This document shows, piece by piece, positions 17,741 through 26,279 of a stretch of 36,686 bases of DNA. The stretch is from positions 1-36,686 of the forward strand of contig JAUYJC010000284.1 of the NCBI GenBank assembly GCA_030688735.1. The letters run 5' to 3'. The position numbers were made by a program, and so were the translations under genes. Position 1 is the stretch's first letter. Each line of letters starts with the position of its first letter. Source of the stretch: Deltaproteobacteria bacterium (GTDB lineage: Bacteria > Desulfobacterota > Binatia > UBA9968). The notes below the pieces were generated by a model. The model had not been told where the DNA came from, searched no databases, and worked only from the letters and a program-made list of their open reading frames with translations.

Positions 17741-18313
17741 ATGAATACGCCGTACTACGAACATTCCGTTGAGAGGTCACTGACTGAACAGCTTCACGTT
17801 CTATCGACTGCCATTCTGCAGGAAAGTCCGCATTGGGCAGAAACATTAGCCCGTTTCGCCGCCGAAGCCGCTAGATTGGAGACATGCGCTGACAATTGGC
17901 AAGAAAAATATTCTTTTGGGCGGCAAGTTGAGAATATCTACGGCGGTATGGGATCGTTCAACGATGTGACTTTTTCCTCCCGGGTCCAGGAGCAGAAGAC
18001 GTTGCTTTACCAAACAGTGGAAGATTATCTAAGACTTTGTTGGAAACAACTTGGGCGGACATGGTATCACGTGGCGGATTCTGAGAGGTTCCAGGTGGGC
18101 GACCATGTTGTGTTCGTTCACGGAGAGGTTATTTGTCTCGACCGACGCGGTGAACCGGCTAAAGCACCGAAGAGTGATCTGGTTTACACTGTTGTTGAGC
18201 TGTATTCGAATGACATCGATAACATGGCATTGTATCTGGTTTCCAGCGGCAGTAGATTCCGTGTTGCACGTCATAATGCATTGCGGCGTTCGTCGCCCCA
18301 ACCCGCGGCTTGA
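17741..18313 (+). CDS. DUF6966-like protein of unknown function (cassette gene 3)
   Basis: A 190-residue cytoplasmic protein. The N-terminal half (residues about 15-90) resembles DUF6966: a helical segment with PHWAETLARFAAEA and the motif YGGMGSFNDVTF. The C-terminal half has a small beta-rich segment with VGDHVVFVHGEV and YTVVELY, like a KOW- or SH3-type barrel. No catalytic residues stand out. It begins 15 bases after attC-like site C, and its stop codon lies inside the left arm of site D, so the gene fills the cassette almost exactly. DUF6966 proteins are often near contact-dependent or immunity genes, but that role is only a guess here. Confidence 0.7.
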   Translation: MNTPYYEHSVERSLTEQLHVLSTAILQESPHWAETLARFAAEAARLETCADNWQEKYSFGRQVENIYGGMGSFNDVTFSSRVQEQKTLLYQTVEDYLRLCWKQLGRTWYHVADSERFQVGDHVVFVHGEVICLDRRGEPAKAPKSDLVYTVVELYSNDIDNMALYLVSSGSRFRVARHNALRRSSPQPAA

Positions 18314-18377
18314 GACAGACCTTCGGACCCGCTCGATTTGCTCGCCGGCCTTGTCCGCTCAGCCTTGAACGTTAGCG
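18296..18377 (+). other. attC-like recombination site D
   Basis: R'' CCCCAAC (18296-18302) and R' GTTAGCG (18371-18377). The inner arms GGCT-t-GAG (18307-18314) and CTCAGCC (18358-18364) pair with one extrahelical T, and CGGAC with GTCCG extends the hairpin. Both R boxes deviate from consensus at one position. Confidence 0.45.
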
Positions 18378-18415
18378 TTCAGTACCCGATACCACCCCAC
18401 GACTCTACCGCGAGC

Positions 18416-18444
18416 TTGCAACATATGCATCTTATGCATACACT
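18416..18444 (+). promoter_or_regulatory. Candidate promoter/operator of the brnT-brnA pair
   Basis: TTGCAA (18416-18421) and TACACT (18439-18444) are 17 bases apart. Between them lie two TATGCAT units (18424-18430 and 18433-18439), each with an ATGCAT palindrome, a plausible binding site for the BrnA antitoxin that represses its own operon. The toxin GTG is only 7 bases downstream, so the transcript would be nearly leaderless. Confidence 0.4.
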
Positions 18445-18450
18445 TGTCTG

Positions 18451-18723
18451 GTGACAGCAATCTTCGATCCCAAGAAGGACTCGGCAAATCTCAAGAAGCA
18501 CGGTGTCTCGCTTGCTGAAGGCGATGGTGTTTTGAGCGACCCCTTAGCGGTCACGATTGAAGATGAATCGGCCGAGGGAGAGCTGCGGTTCATAACCCTG
18601 GGTGCAAACACGTTCGGCTCCCCGATGGTGGTGGTCTGGACACATCGGGGCGACGAAGTTCGCATCATCTCGGTTCGGAAGCCGACACCGAAGGAAAGAA
18701 GGAGTTATGAAGAAGGAGTATAA
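18451..18723 (+). CDS. brnT: BrnT family toxin
   Basis: A 90-residue ribonuclease toxin of the RelE-like BrnT family. Typical features are FDPKKDSANLKKHGVSL at the start, a central DPLAVTIEDE strand, and the terminal RIISVRKPTPKERRSYEE in which the Arg and Glu/Tyr residues of the active site lie. BrnT halts translation and is neutralised by BrnA, which forms a repressor complex on the shared promoter. The start is the GTG at 18451; no better start exists. It overlaps the antitoxin gene by 17 bases. The pair is the only content of the last cassette, in line with the frequent carriage of toxin-antitoxin modules in cassette arrays. Confidence 0.88.
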   Translation: MTAIFDPKKDSANLKKHGVSLAEGDGVLSDPLAVTIEDESAEGELRFITLGANTFGSPMVVVWTHRGDEVRIISVRKPTPKERRSYEEGV

Positions 18724-18958
18724 TTTCTCCAAGGGCAAACGTGGAGCGGTGATCCCCCCGATTGGGAAGACCCGCATCACGATCTATCTCGACGATGCAA
18801 TCCTGAAGCGCTTCAAGGCTCAATCCGAGAGAACGGGAAAGGGCTATCAGACCCTAATCAACGATGCCCTGAACTCCTATCTCGGTCTGACGGAGAAGTC
18901 GCTTACGGAAGAGATTGTGCGCAAGATCGTGCGCGAAGAGCTTTCGGATCAGCGCTGA
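18707..18958 (+). CDS. brnA: BrnA family antitoxin
   Basis: An 83-residue antitoxin. After a basic N-terminal arm the ribbon-helix-helix segment is seen in KTRITIYLDDAILKRFKAQ and GKGYQTLINDALNSYL, followed by an acidic tail (EEIVRKIVREEL) likely to wrap the toxin. The ATG at 18707 has AAGAAGGAG 6 bases upstream and overlaps the toxin frame. It would autoregulate through the TATGCAT boxes upstream of brnT. It ends 2 bases before attC-like site E. Confidence 0.88.
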   Translation: MKKEYNFSKGKRGAVIPPIGKTRITIYLDDAILKRFKAQSERTGKGYQTLINDALNSYLGLTEKSLTEEIVRKIVREELSDQR

Positions 18959-18959
18959 A

Positions 18960-19015
18960 AACTAACACCAGCTTGAGGAGACGCTCTGCGCTCCTCAGCC
19001 TTCGCGGTGTTCAGC
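18960..19015 (+). other. attC-like recombination site E, right border of the array
   Basis: R'' AACTAAC (18960-18966) and R' GTTCAGC (19009-19015). Arms CT-t-GAGGAG (18972-18980) and CTCCTCAG (18991-18998) pair with a single extrahelical T, and AACACC with GGTGTT forms the outer stem. The R boxes are imperfect; a terminator is the alternative reading. Core minus-strand genes resume 60 bases on. Confidence 0.5.
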
Positions 19016-19074
19016 AACATCAAGGCTCTCGTGTAAGCCGGCACAGTTCGTTCCAGCTCAATTTCGGACGCAGA

Positions 19075-20823
19075 TCAAGCTGATTCACGTTCGCCTCTCA
19101 ATCTTCTTTCATCACGGTGTTTATTCGTCGCATCAACATCAACGGCCGCTTTATCGCGACTGATGATCACCCCGTAATCTTCCCGCGCTCCTTCGATCGA
19201 GACATAACCGTCCAGGACATCGCCGAGCACCGCCACGGGATCTCGATCCAGCGGGTCGCCGTAGCCGCCGCCGGCGTTCATGTTGACTTGCACCACATCG
19301 CCGGGCTTGAGCGCCGCTTCACGCACGGTTTCCGCAAGTTCCTCCCCGTTAACGGCGTAAAACCCGGTGCGCGCGGGCTTGCCGCCGAGCACGCCCCAGG
19401 GCGGAAATTTGCTGCGCATGTCCCCTTTGCCGCGCACGCGCACGGCGGCATCATCCAATAATTGATATTCGCGGGTGCAGCCGAGGCCGCCGCGAAATTT
19501 CCCCGGCCCGCCGGAATCCTTGCGCACGTCGAAGCGCAACACGCGCATGGGAAACTCGGTCTCGTGGATTTCGATGGGCCCCGGCCGGAATTGACCCACG
19601 CCCAGAGTGCCGTGAATCAACGACACGCCGTCTTGCTTGCCGCTGGCGCCGAGCGCCGTATCGAGGAGTTCCATGAAGACCCATGGCTTGCCGCTTTTGC
19701 CGCCGGAGCTGGCGATGCGCACACCGCCGCCGCCACCGGATGAGCCGACGGCTCGATCGGGAATGAATTTGCCGATGGCATGGAGCACCACGTCGGCGGT
19801 AAGATAGGCGAGCGGCACGTAATACGACACCGGGCCGCCCGCGCGCGGGCAAACGATCGTTCCCTCTTTGAATTTCGTTTGCACGACGTCGACGAAGCCG
19901 TGGTTGAACGGCAAGCTCGCGTCGGTCATGGCCATCAAGCCAAAGTAGCAGGTGTTCTTGATCAGCGCGGAGGTCACATTGACCGGGCCGCGGGCCTGCT
20001 CGTCCGACCCGCTGAAGTCGAAGAGAATCTCCCTGCCCTTTTTCTCCACCGCCACGTGGACTCGGCGCGGACGTTCGTAGCCGATGCCGTCGTGATCGAG
20101 CAGACCCTCCGCTTCTTGCCTGCCGTCGGGCATCCCTTCCAAGGCGTCGCGCAACTGCCGGGCGACCCGCGCCATCAGTTCGGCGCAGCCGTCGCGCATG
20201 GTTTCGTTGCCAAAGCGAGCGCACAGCTCTTGAATCCGCTGGGCGCCCACCCGGCAGGCCGCGATTTGGCCGCGCAGGTCGCCCAGGGTTTCGACCGGGA
20301 TGCGGCTGTTCGCCGCGATCAATTTTTCGATTTCCGGATTGACTTCGCCGCGCGCGTAAAGCTTGGTCGGCGGGATCACCAACCCTTCTTCCCAAATATC
20401 CTGCGCCACATGGGCCGCGCGCGGGCCGCCGAGATCGGCCTTATGCGCCAGGGTTCCGGTGTAAGCGACCAGCTCCCCGCCGGCGAACACCGGCATGAGA
20501 ATGATCGTATCGTTGGGGTGGGTGACGTTGCCGGCGTAGGGATGATTGAAGACTAAAATGTCGCCTTCTTCCAGGTCTTCGCTTCGATAAAAACGCGGCA
20601 GATGATCGGCGATGGCGGAGAAGGAGCCGAAATGGAGCGGCAGCTTCTTCGACACGGCGACGGTGCGCAGCCGCGCGTCGAGCAGCCCGGCGCTGCCGTC
20701 TTCGGACTCGCGCAGCACGGTGGAATAGCCGCTGTGAAAAAGCACGATGCGCATCTCTTCGATGACGCTGGTGACTTTGGAGTGAATCAATTCCAGTGTG
20801 ATGGGATCGAGCTTTGCGGTCAT
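19075..20823 (-). CDS. hyuB: Hydantoinase B/oxoprolinase family protein (HyuB)
   Basis: A 582-residue subunit of an ATP-dependent hydantoinase/oxoprolinase/acetone-carboxylase-type enzyme. Family landmarks are DPITLELIHSKVTSVIEEM at the start, GDILVFNHPYAGNVTHPND with metal-site residues, the glycine run in SSGGGGGVRIASSGG, and the terminal NAGGGYGDPLDRDP. With HyuA it catalyses ATP-driven opening of hydantoin-like rings or carboxylation of a ketone-like substrate. Its ATG overlaps the hyuA stop as ATGA, so the two subunits are made together. The pair follows the grd genes on the same strand, which suggests it handles the same compound or a product of it. Confidence 0.92.
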   Translation of the reverse strand: MTAKLDPITLELIHSKVTSVIEEMRIVLFHSGYSTVLRESEDGSAGLLDARLRTVAVSKKLPLHFGSFSAIADHLPRFYRSEDLEEGDILVFNHPYAGNVTHPNDTIILMPVFAGGELVAYTGTLAHKADLGGPRAAHVAQDIWEEGLVIPPTKLYARGEVNPEIEKLIAANSRIPVETLGDLRGQIAACRVGAQRIQELCARFGNETMRDGCAELMARVARQLRDALEGMPDGRQEAEGLLDHDGIGYERPRRVHVAVEKKGREILFDFSGSDEQARGPVNVTSALIKNTCYFGLMAMTDASLPFNHGFVDVVQTKFKEGTIVCPRAGGPVSYYVPLAYLTADVVLHAIGKFIPDRAVGSSGGGGGVRIASSGGKSGKPWVFMELLDTALGASGKQDGVSLIHGTLGVGQFRPGPIEIHETEFPMRVLRFDVRKDSGGPGKFRGGLGCTREYQLLDDAAVRVRGKGDMRSKFPPWGVLGGKPARTGFYAVNGEELAETVREAALKPGDVVQVNMNAGGGYGDPLDRDPVAVLGDVLDGYVSIEGAREDYGVIISRDKAAVDVDATNKHRDERRLRGERESA

Positions 20824-22886
20824 GGTCTGTCCCCGTTGATATCAATGATGACGTTGCCGAAGCGGTCGATACGGGCTTCCTGGCCTGGATGAACCACGGT
20901 CGTGGAATCCATCTGCTCGATGATCGCCGGACCGCGCAGGCGGTTGCCCGACACAAGCTTGCCGCGATCGTAGATCGGCGTATCGCGCCAGCCGTCGAAG
21001 TAAGCCTTGCGCCGCGCTTTGAGCGCCACGTCACACTTCTCCCCGCCGCTCGGCGATTCGATTATCGCCGGCTTCGGCACGATCACTTTGGTCGTCAACC
21101 GGTAGTTGACGACCTCGACCTTTTGATCCTCGGCGCGCGAGCCGAAATGTTTCTCGTGGATTTCATCGAAGGCCCTGCGCCATCCCGCCTTGGCGTCCGG
21201 CTTTAATCCGGAACGGACCACGGGAACCGGCAGCTCGTATTTCTGAATGCTGTAGCGCAGGTCGATGGCGCGTTCGTGGACGATGCGTTCGCGCGGGATG
21301 CCTTGAGACTCGAACTCTTGTTGCGCGACCGCTTCCATCGCTTCGAAACGGCGCTGAATCTCCCCCACCTCGACCTCTTGAAGGTCGGCAAAATGGGTTT
21401 GCACGTAGTCGCGCTTTAAATCGGAGACCAGCAAACCCATCGCCGCGTGCACGCCCGGCGCGGCGGGAATGAGCACGCGTGGAATTTTGAGTTCCTGCGC
21501 CAGCAGCGCCGCGTGCACCGGCCCCGCGCCGCCGAACGCGACGAGAACGTAATCGCGCGGGTCCTCGCCCCGCGATACCGTGACCAGGCGCAACGCTTCC
21601 ACCATGTTCGAGCTGACGATCTTGATGATGCCGTTGGCGGCTTCGATGGCCGAAAGCTTCAGCGGCTCGGCGATGTGCGTCGTGATCGCCCGATCAGCCG
21701 CTCCGGCATCGAGAGAAAATTTTCCGCCGACGAAAAATTCCGGATTCAACCAGCCGAGCGTCACGTCGGCGTCGGTCACCGTCGGCAAAGCACCGCCGCC
21801 GGGATAACAGGCCGGCCCAGGGTCGGCGCCCGCGCTCTGCGGCCCGACTTTGAGCAGGCCGCTCTTGTCGATCCAGGCGATGCTGCCGCCGCCCGCGCCG
21901 ATCTCGACCAGATCGAGGGATGGGGTCGAGATCAGCCAATCGCCCGCTTGAAAACGCGGCACGATTCTCGGCTCGCCATCTTGAATGATCCCCGCTTTCG
22001 CCGTGGTGCCGCCCATGTCAAAGGAGATAATTTTGAGTTGATCCGTCATGCGCCCGAGATGGGCCGCGCCCAGTACGCCCGCCGCCGGACCCGACTCGAT
22101 CATGCGCACCGGGATATCGCGTAGCGCGGCGCCGGTCAGGCTGCCGCCGTTGGACTGCATGATGTAGAGCGGCTTGGTGATGCGTCGGGACTTGAGCGCC
22201 GCTTCGAGCCGGTGGATGTAACGATTCACCACCGGCGCGACGTAGGCGTTCACCACCGTGGTCGTGAGACGCGGGTACTCGCGAATCTGCGGCAGCGTTT
22301 CGCAGGACAAATAGACCTGGGCATCGGGCACGACCTCGGCGACCAACTCGCGCAGCCGCCTTTCGTGGGCTGCATTCATAAACGAAAACAGCAAGCAGAC
22401 CGCCACCGACTCGACGCCAGTGCCTTCCAGGCGCGCCAAACGCTTCCTGGTTTCGGCTTCGTCGAGGGCGCGCAGCACATTGCCGCGGAAGTCGATGCGC
22501 TCGGGAATTTGAATCGTCTCGCGCTGGCGCACGAGCATCGGCGGCTTGGGATAACTCAGGTAGTCGTAAGTCGCGCTGCGCACCTCGCCCAGCTCGGGGG
22601 TTTCATAGATACCGGTGAAACCCTCGCTAATGAGTAGCCAGGTTTTGGCCCCCTTGCGCTCCAAGAGCGCGTTGGTCGCGATCGTGGTGGCGTGAAACAG
22701 AAACGCCACATCTTCGGGCACGCGTCCGTCGCCGAAGAATTCATCAAGGGCATTCATCACTCCCTGCGGCAGGTCCGCCGGTGTGCTGAGAACCTTGGAA
22801 TTGAAAACCTCCCCGCCCTGCTCGTCGAGAACGCAGAGGTCGGTGAAGGTGCCGCCGATATCGATGCCGACTCTGTAACGTGCCAT
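20820..22886 (-). CDS. hyuA: Hydantoinase A/oxoprolinase family protein (HyuA)
   Basis: A 688-residue ATP-binding subunit with the ASKHA fold. The phosphate-1 loop is GIDIGGTFTDLCVLD near the N-terminus, the phosphate-2 loop is SFDMGGTTAKAG, and the adenosine motif is VAFGGAGPVHAALLA. The N-terminal Hydant_A_N and main Hydantoinase_A domains are both complete. It phosphorylates the substrate so that HyuB can complete ring opening or carboxylation. The start at 22886 lies 95 bases after the grdA stop, with nothing resembling a terminator between, so read-through from the grd operon is plausible. Substrate specificity cannot be read from sequence. Confidence 0.92.
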   Translation of the reverse strand: MARYRVGIDIGGTFTDLCVLDEQGGEVFNSKVLSTPADLPQGVMNALDEFFGDGRVPEDVAFLFHATTIATNALLERKGAKTWLLISEGFTGIYETPELGEVRSATYDYLSYPKPPMLVRQRETIQIPERIDFRGNVLRALDEAETRKRLARLEGTGVESVAVCLLFSFMNAAHERRLRELVAEVVPDAQVYLSCETLPQIREYPRLTTTVVNAYVAPVVNRYIHRLEAALKSRRITKPLYIMQSNGGSLTGAALRDIPVRMIESGPAAGVLGAAHLGRMTDQLKIISFDMGGTTAKAGIIQDGEPRIVPRFQAGDWLISTPSLDLVEIGAGGGSIAWIDKSGLLKVGPQSAGADPGPACYPGGGALPTVTDADVTLGWLNPEFFVGGKFSLDAGAADRAITTHIAEPLKLSAIEAANGIIKIVSSNMVEALRLVTVSRGEDPRDYVLVAFGGAGPVHAALLAQELKIPRVLIPAAPGVHAAMGLLVSDLKRDYVQTHFADLQEVEVGEIQRRFEAMEAVAQQEFESQGIPRERIVHERAIDLRYSIQKYELPVPVVRSGLKPDAKAGWRRAFDEIHEKHFGSRAEDQKVEVVNYRLTTKVIVPKPAIIESPSGGEKCDVALKARRKAYFDGWRDTPIYDRGKLVSGNRLRGPAIIEQMDSTTVVHPGQEARIDRFGNVIIDINGDRP

Positions 22887-22981
22887 CTGAGTGCTGGTGA
22901 GGTATGAATTTACTTAAACGGCTGTTGGCGTGTAACTGCGGTGTCCGCTGCCGTAAGCCCGTGGAAATTTACTTTCCCCGA

Positions 22982-23446
22982 TTACTGATTCTCACCAGCG
23001 CGAGCCTGCTGTAACGCCTCGACGATGGAGTCGGCCTCCAAACCCAGCTCCAACGTTTCGATCAGGTCGCTATAGCGAGCGGGGTCGATCGCTTCTTTCA
23101 CCGCCGGCTCAAAGACATGATACACCTCTAACCCCAGCTCAACCCCCCCGAGAGGGCCGGCATAGGTCGGATCTCCGCGAGTCATGGTTTCGAACTGCAC
23201 GCGAGCGGCATCGACGTTCGGCGCACCCAGGAGCACCACAAGTTTGTCCTTACCGTACTCCTCCGCGAGTTGTTTGACGCGACCTTGAACCTCAAGGTCC
23301 ACCGCACCAGCGGCTGTTCAAACGAAGCACTGAGTCGTCGCGTAGACGACCTCGGCGCCCAGATTTTCAATGGCCTGCTCGATGGTATGCGCCGGCACGC
23401 CGTCGCGCTCGCCGAGAATCGCTATTTTTTTCCCTCGAAACTCCAT
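22982..23446 (-). CDS. grdA: Glycine-reductase-like selenoprotein A (Sec43)
   Basis: A 154-residue selenoprotein. From the ATG at 23446 (GGAGG about 9 bases upstream) the frame reads MEFRGKKIAILGERDG, then TTQCFV-U-TAAGAVDLE with TGA at 23320-23318 as codon 43, and continues through LGAPNVDA, GDPTYAGPLGGVELGLEVYH to the stop. CxxU followed by TAAGA is the redox centre of GrdA: the selenol becomes carboxymethylated by protein B and is then cleaved by protein C to acetyl phosphate or a related acyl phosphate. Length and Sec position match clostridial GrdA (Sec44). A perfect stem with a GGU loop follows the UGA. Ordinary calling would give only the last 106 residues from 23302. It is the last of the four grd genes here. 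Confidence 0.95.
23281..23299 (-). promoter_or_regulatory. Candidate SECIS hairpin of grdA
   Basis: On the mRNA strand, 18 bases after the UGA, GACCTTGA and TCAAGGTC form a perfect 8-bp stem around a GGT (GGU) loop. Position, length and GU-bearing loop fit a bacterial SECIS bound by SelB. The stem also encodes part of the protein (VDLEVQG). Confidence 0.6.
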
Positions 23447-23485
23447 CAGCTTTTCCTCCAAACCTTTTTGAATTTCTCCCTGCCG

Positions 23486-24931
23486 TCAGGGATGCCGTTC
23501 TAACATGACCGACATGCCGTCGCTCAGCTGCGTCATCTGCCCTAGAAATAGACTAGCGCGCGCAAGAAGGAAACAGCGCTGGAAGTAGCCTTGAGTCAGC
23601 CCCTGATACGCGTGAGGCACATACGCCAACGCCGACGCGATATGGCCCTGCGTTGGAGCGTAGCCTGGCAGTCCTTTCTCTTTCATGAACATGGGAATTT
23701 CCGTCTTCGCGAGTTTCCCCGCCTTAACCAGCACTGCAGCCAGCATGCGATAGTTCCGCTCCGCCACGTCGCCGCCGTTGGCCGGTAATGTGATCTCCGG
23801 ATTATGCAGCTCTGTGACAAACTTATCAACGTGCGGCACTTCCAGCGCCAGACGATTCAACGGATCGATGACGAGGCTTTTCAATTGTTGATCCAACGAA
23901 GCACCGGCGGAAACTGGATGCCGTCCGACGCTGGCAAGATTGACGATCGGACTTTTACCGTCGTCTTGGCCGATCCAGACGGCCACGGCAGCCTGCATAT
24001 CCTCCAGTACCGGCATGTTCTTTTCCATATGGTACAGAAACTTCATGCCGAGCTTGGGCAACGACGAACCGCCGACGACGATGATGTTCTCGACGACACC
24101 GCTGTGCACCAACGCCGCAGCCGTGACCAGCGCTGGAATCGGCGCAGCGCAAAAGTCCTTGATGTCGAATCCGGAGGCCATGTCGCAGCCGCTAAATTCA
24201 GCGATCGCCTTTGCCAGGTTGCCGCCGCCGCGCTGATAGCGATCGCCGACGGCCTCCTCAGAACAACCCAGGACGAAACCGACATCATGCTTTTTCAGTC
24301 CGTCATTTCTAACGAAGATCTCTTCAAGCGCCAGGGCCGCCGACACTTTGCCGCACAGGTTCTCCAATAGCACCATCGCTGAAAGCGAGTCGTCTTCTTG
24401 GTGGCCGTTGGCGATCCAACCGACGGCCTCCGGATCGACGCCGGCAAACAAGGGCAGGCCATCCCCTTCTGTGATTTTCGCCCTAAGTCCGTTTGCGTTG
24501 ACGAGGTTGGGTGAAGACGCGACCAGCGGCTTGCAAACAGGCGACTGCTGGAGAATCGGCGCTGTCTCTTCCCAGAAACGGTCAAGCAACACAACATGCC
24601 TGAACGGGTCTGCCAGCGCGACCAGCGCAAGAAATAGTCTTTCGTCGATGACGCTCCCGAACGATTGTCGTTCTTCGCTCAGCGCGGCTTGATGGCCAAA
24701 CCACGGGCGAGCGATCTCGGAGAGCCTTTCCGGTGACTGCTGCCCGACAAAAACTTGATTGGGGAGATAATCCCGCGCTTCGGCGTAGGTTCGTAGCTTG
24801 CCGTTCAACTCCTGGAGACGCGCCGGATTGGCGGCGATTTCTCTATCGGGTTTTGAGCCGTAGCGTGTCAGACCGGGCGTGTGAATCAATACGTTGGCGG
24901 CTGCTTTAACGACTGGTGTGAGATTTGCCAT
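23486..24931 (-). CDS. grdC: Glycine/sarcosine/betaine reductase component C subunit beta-like (GrdC)
   Basis: A 481-residue thiolase/FabH-fold protein matching GrdC. It opens with KAAANVLIHTPGLTRYG, and the core reads VGDRYQRGGGNLAKAIAEF, then the likely active-site cysteine in IKDFCAAPIPALV and VVGGSSLPKLGMKF. In the clostridial system protein C (GrdC plus GrdD) takes the acyl group from the GrdA selenol and phosphorolyses it to acetyl phosphate. It is somewhat shorter than the roughly 510 residues I recall for clostridial GrdC. The partner grdD is not in the window. It lies between grdE (39 bases upstream) and grdA (39 bases downstream) on the same strand. Confidence 0.9.
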   Translation of the reverse strand: MANLTPVVKAAANVLIHTPGLTRYGSKPDREIAANPARLQELNGKLRTYAEARDYLPNQVFVGQQSPERLSEIARPWFGHQAALSEERQSFGSVIDERLFLALVALADPFRHVVLLDRFWEETAPILQQSPVCKPLVASSPNLVNANGLRAKITEGDGLPLFAGVDPEAVGWIANGHQEDDSLSAMVLLENLCGKVSAALALEEIFVRNDGLKKHDVGFVLGCSEEAVGDRYQRGGGNLAKAIAEFSGCDMASGFDIKDFCAAPIPALVTAAALVHSGVVENIIVVGGSSLPKLGMKFLYHMEKNMPVLEDMQAAVAVWIGQDDGKSPIVNLASVGRHPVSAGASLDQQLKSLVIDPLNRLALEVPHVDKFVTELHNPEITLPANGGDVAERNYRMLAAVLVKAGKLAKTEIPMFMKEKGLPGYAPTQGHIASALAYVPHAYQGLTQGYFQRCFLLARASLFLGQMTQLSDGMSVMLERHP

Positions 24932-24970
24932 TTAGGTTTTCGCGAGCCGGCGCGGAATACCCTTTTATTT

Positions 24971-26275
24971 CTAGTAGGCGTTGCAGACCCAGGACTCCTT
25001 GCCCCAGTTATCGACGCCGCCGATCACCATGTCGCGGGCGTCCAACGTTAACTGGCCTTTCGCCTCGGCGACCGGCGCTCCCGGATAACTCAAAATCTGC
25101 ACCCGTTCGTAGGGACCGACGAGACGTTCCATCTCGGGCAGCTCCAACCAGCGATCGCGGCTTCCCGTGCTCACCACGGCATCCGCCTCCGGAACATAGA
25201 ACAGTAGCGGCGAGTCGACGCCGTCTTTTCCCCCATACTCATAGGTCACCAGCACGGTGTCGATGCCGCGCCGCTCGCAGGCGCGCACCGTCAGCATCAC
25301 ATCGACAAAGGCGTTGCCCGAACCGAGCCATGCCACCAGCGCCCCTTCGGCGCCCAGCGTCACCGCCAGTTGCGCGGCGTTCAGCGCGATGACTTCTTTG
25401 CCGTGAAAGGTTTCGTAGCGAATGCGCTGCAAGATCATGCCGAGAAAATTCAAACGCCGGCCATGATCCCGGTAGAGGCCGAGCACCAGCGGATGATTCT
25501 GCCAGTCCCAGGTGATCGGAAAATAGCCGATGCCGCGGGTCGCATTGACGGCCATGGCGCAGTCGAGCAACTCGTTGGGATGGACGACCGTCGAGAGCGA
25601 TTCCCGTATCGGCAAACCGTAATAACTCACGCCCGAGTGCACATGATGATCGTCGGTCAAGCAACCCTGAATCAATACCACGTTGGGCAACTCCGGACGT
25701 CGAACGCTCAAATCGTAAATCTCGACTCCGCTGGGCTCGACGCCAATGGTGGTTTCCGCGACGCGGCGGGCGACCTGAAACTCCGCGGCTTGAATCGCCG
25801 TATGCGCATCCAACTCCGAAAGGCCATCGCGAAGTTTCATGATTAACACGAGGTGCGCCAATGCACCGAACTTGGATGCCGCCGCTCCCGCGCCGCACAT
25901 GTCCAGCAGCGCGCTGCGCTGCACGCCCAAACCAGCTCTTACGGTTCCCTCATAGGCGGCCGTCGCGACCACCGTCATGCCGGATAAGCGATGGGTGCGG
26001 CCATCGCCCACCGCTTCGACGGGCCCAAGGATTCCCGGAAAGACCTGGCCGTTGCCGCTCACTTTCACTCTCGGTTCGACCAGGTCGCGAATCCCGGTGA
26101 TGCGCACCTTGTCCCCTGGGCGCACCACGGCTAACGATGCCTCCGCGATTCGTTCATCGCGTAGGATCATTGCTTCGAGCGGGGGGCCATCGACTTCCAA
26201 CATTCCGTCTTGATAGCGAAACGTCCGTCCCAAGCGGATTTGTTTTACCGGATAATCTGCCAGTTCGAGCCGCAT
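24971..26275 (-). CDS. grdE: GrdE-like component B subunit, copy 1
   Basis: A 434-residue Gly_reductase (PF09338) protein. It reads MRLELADYPVKQIRLG, GIRDLVEPRVKV, FPGILGPVEAVGDGRTH, VLIQGCLTD, TWDWQNHPL, LNFLGMI, and a terminal WVCNAY. In clostridia GrdE is made as a proprotein, cut at an internal cysteine to give a pyruvoyl group that binds the amine substrate as a Schiff base. From memory of that region the cysteine should sit near residue 246-250, where this protein has NATRGIG. The nearest cysteines are Cys205 (QGC) and Cys239. So either Cys205 has taken over or there is no pyruvoyl. It lies 4 bases downstream of grdB, as expected for the two halves of component B. Confidence 0.88.
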   Translation of the reverse strand: MRLELADYPVKQIRLGRTFRYQDGMLEVDGPPLEAMILRDERIAEASLAVVRPGDKVRITGIRDLVEPRVKVSGNGQVFPGILGPVEAVGDGRTHRLSGMTVVATAAYEGTVRAGLGVQRSALLDMCGAGAAASKFGALAHLVLIMKLRDGLSELDAHTAIQAAEFQVARRVAETTIGVEPSGVEIYDLSVRRPELPNVVLIQGCLTDDHHVHSGVSYYGLPIRESLSTVVHPNELLDCAMAVNATRGIGYFPITWDWQNHPLVLGLYRDHGRRLNFLGMILQRIRYETFHGKEVIALNAAQLAVTLGAEGALVAWLGSGNAFVDVMLTVRACERRGIDTVLVTYEYGGKDGVDSPLLFYVPEADAVVSTGSRDRWLELPEMERLVGPYERVQILSYPGAPVAEAKGQLTLDARDMVIGGVDNWGKESWVCNAY

Positions 26276-26279
26276 TGTT

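Noticed and set aside
18960-19015. Site E as a plain rho-independent terminator for brnTA
   Set aside because: There is no U-run after the stem, and the two-part stem with an unpaired T fits an attC better, although a terminator role is not excluded.
19451-20395. A 314-residue minus-strand frame inside hyuB
   Set aside because: Arginine-rich translation typical of an off-frame read of a GC-rich gene; hyuB fits the family end to end.
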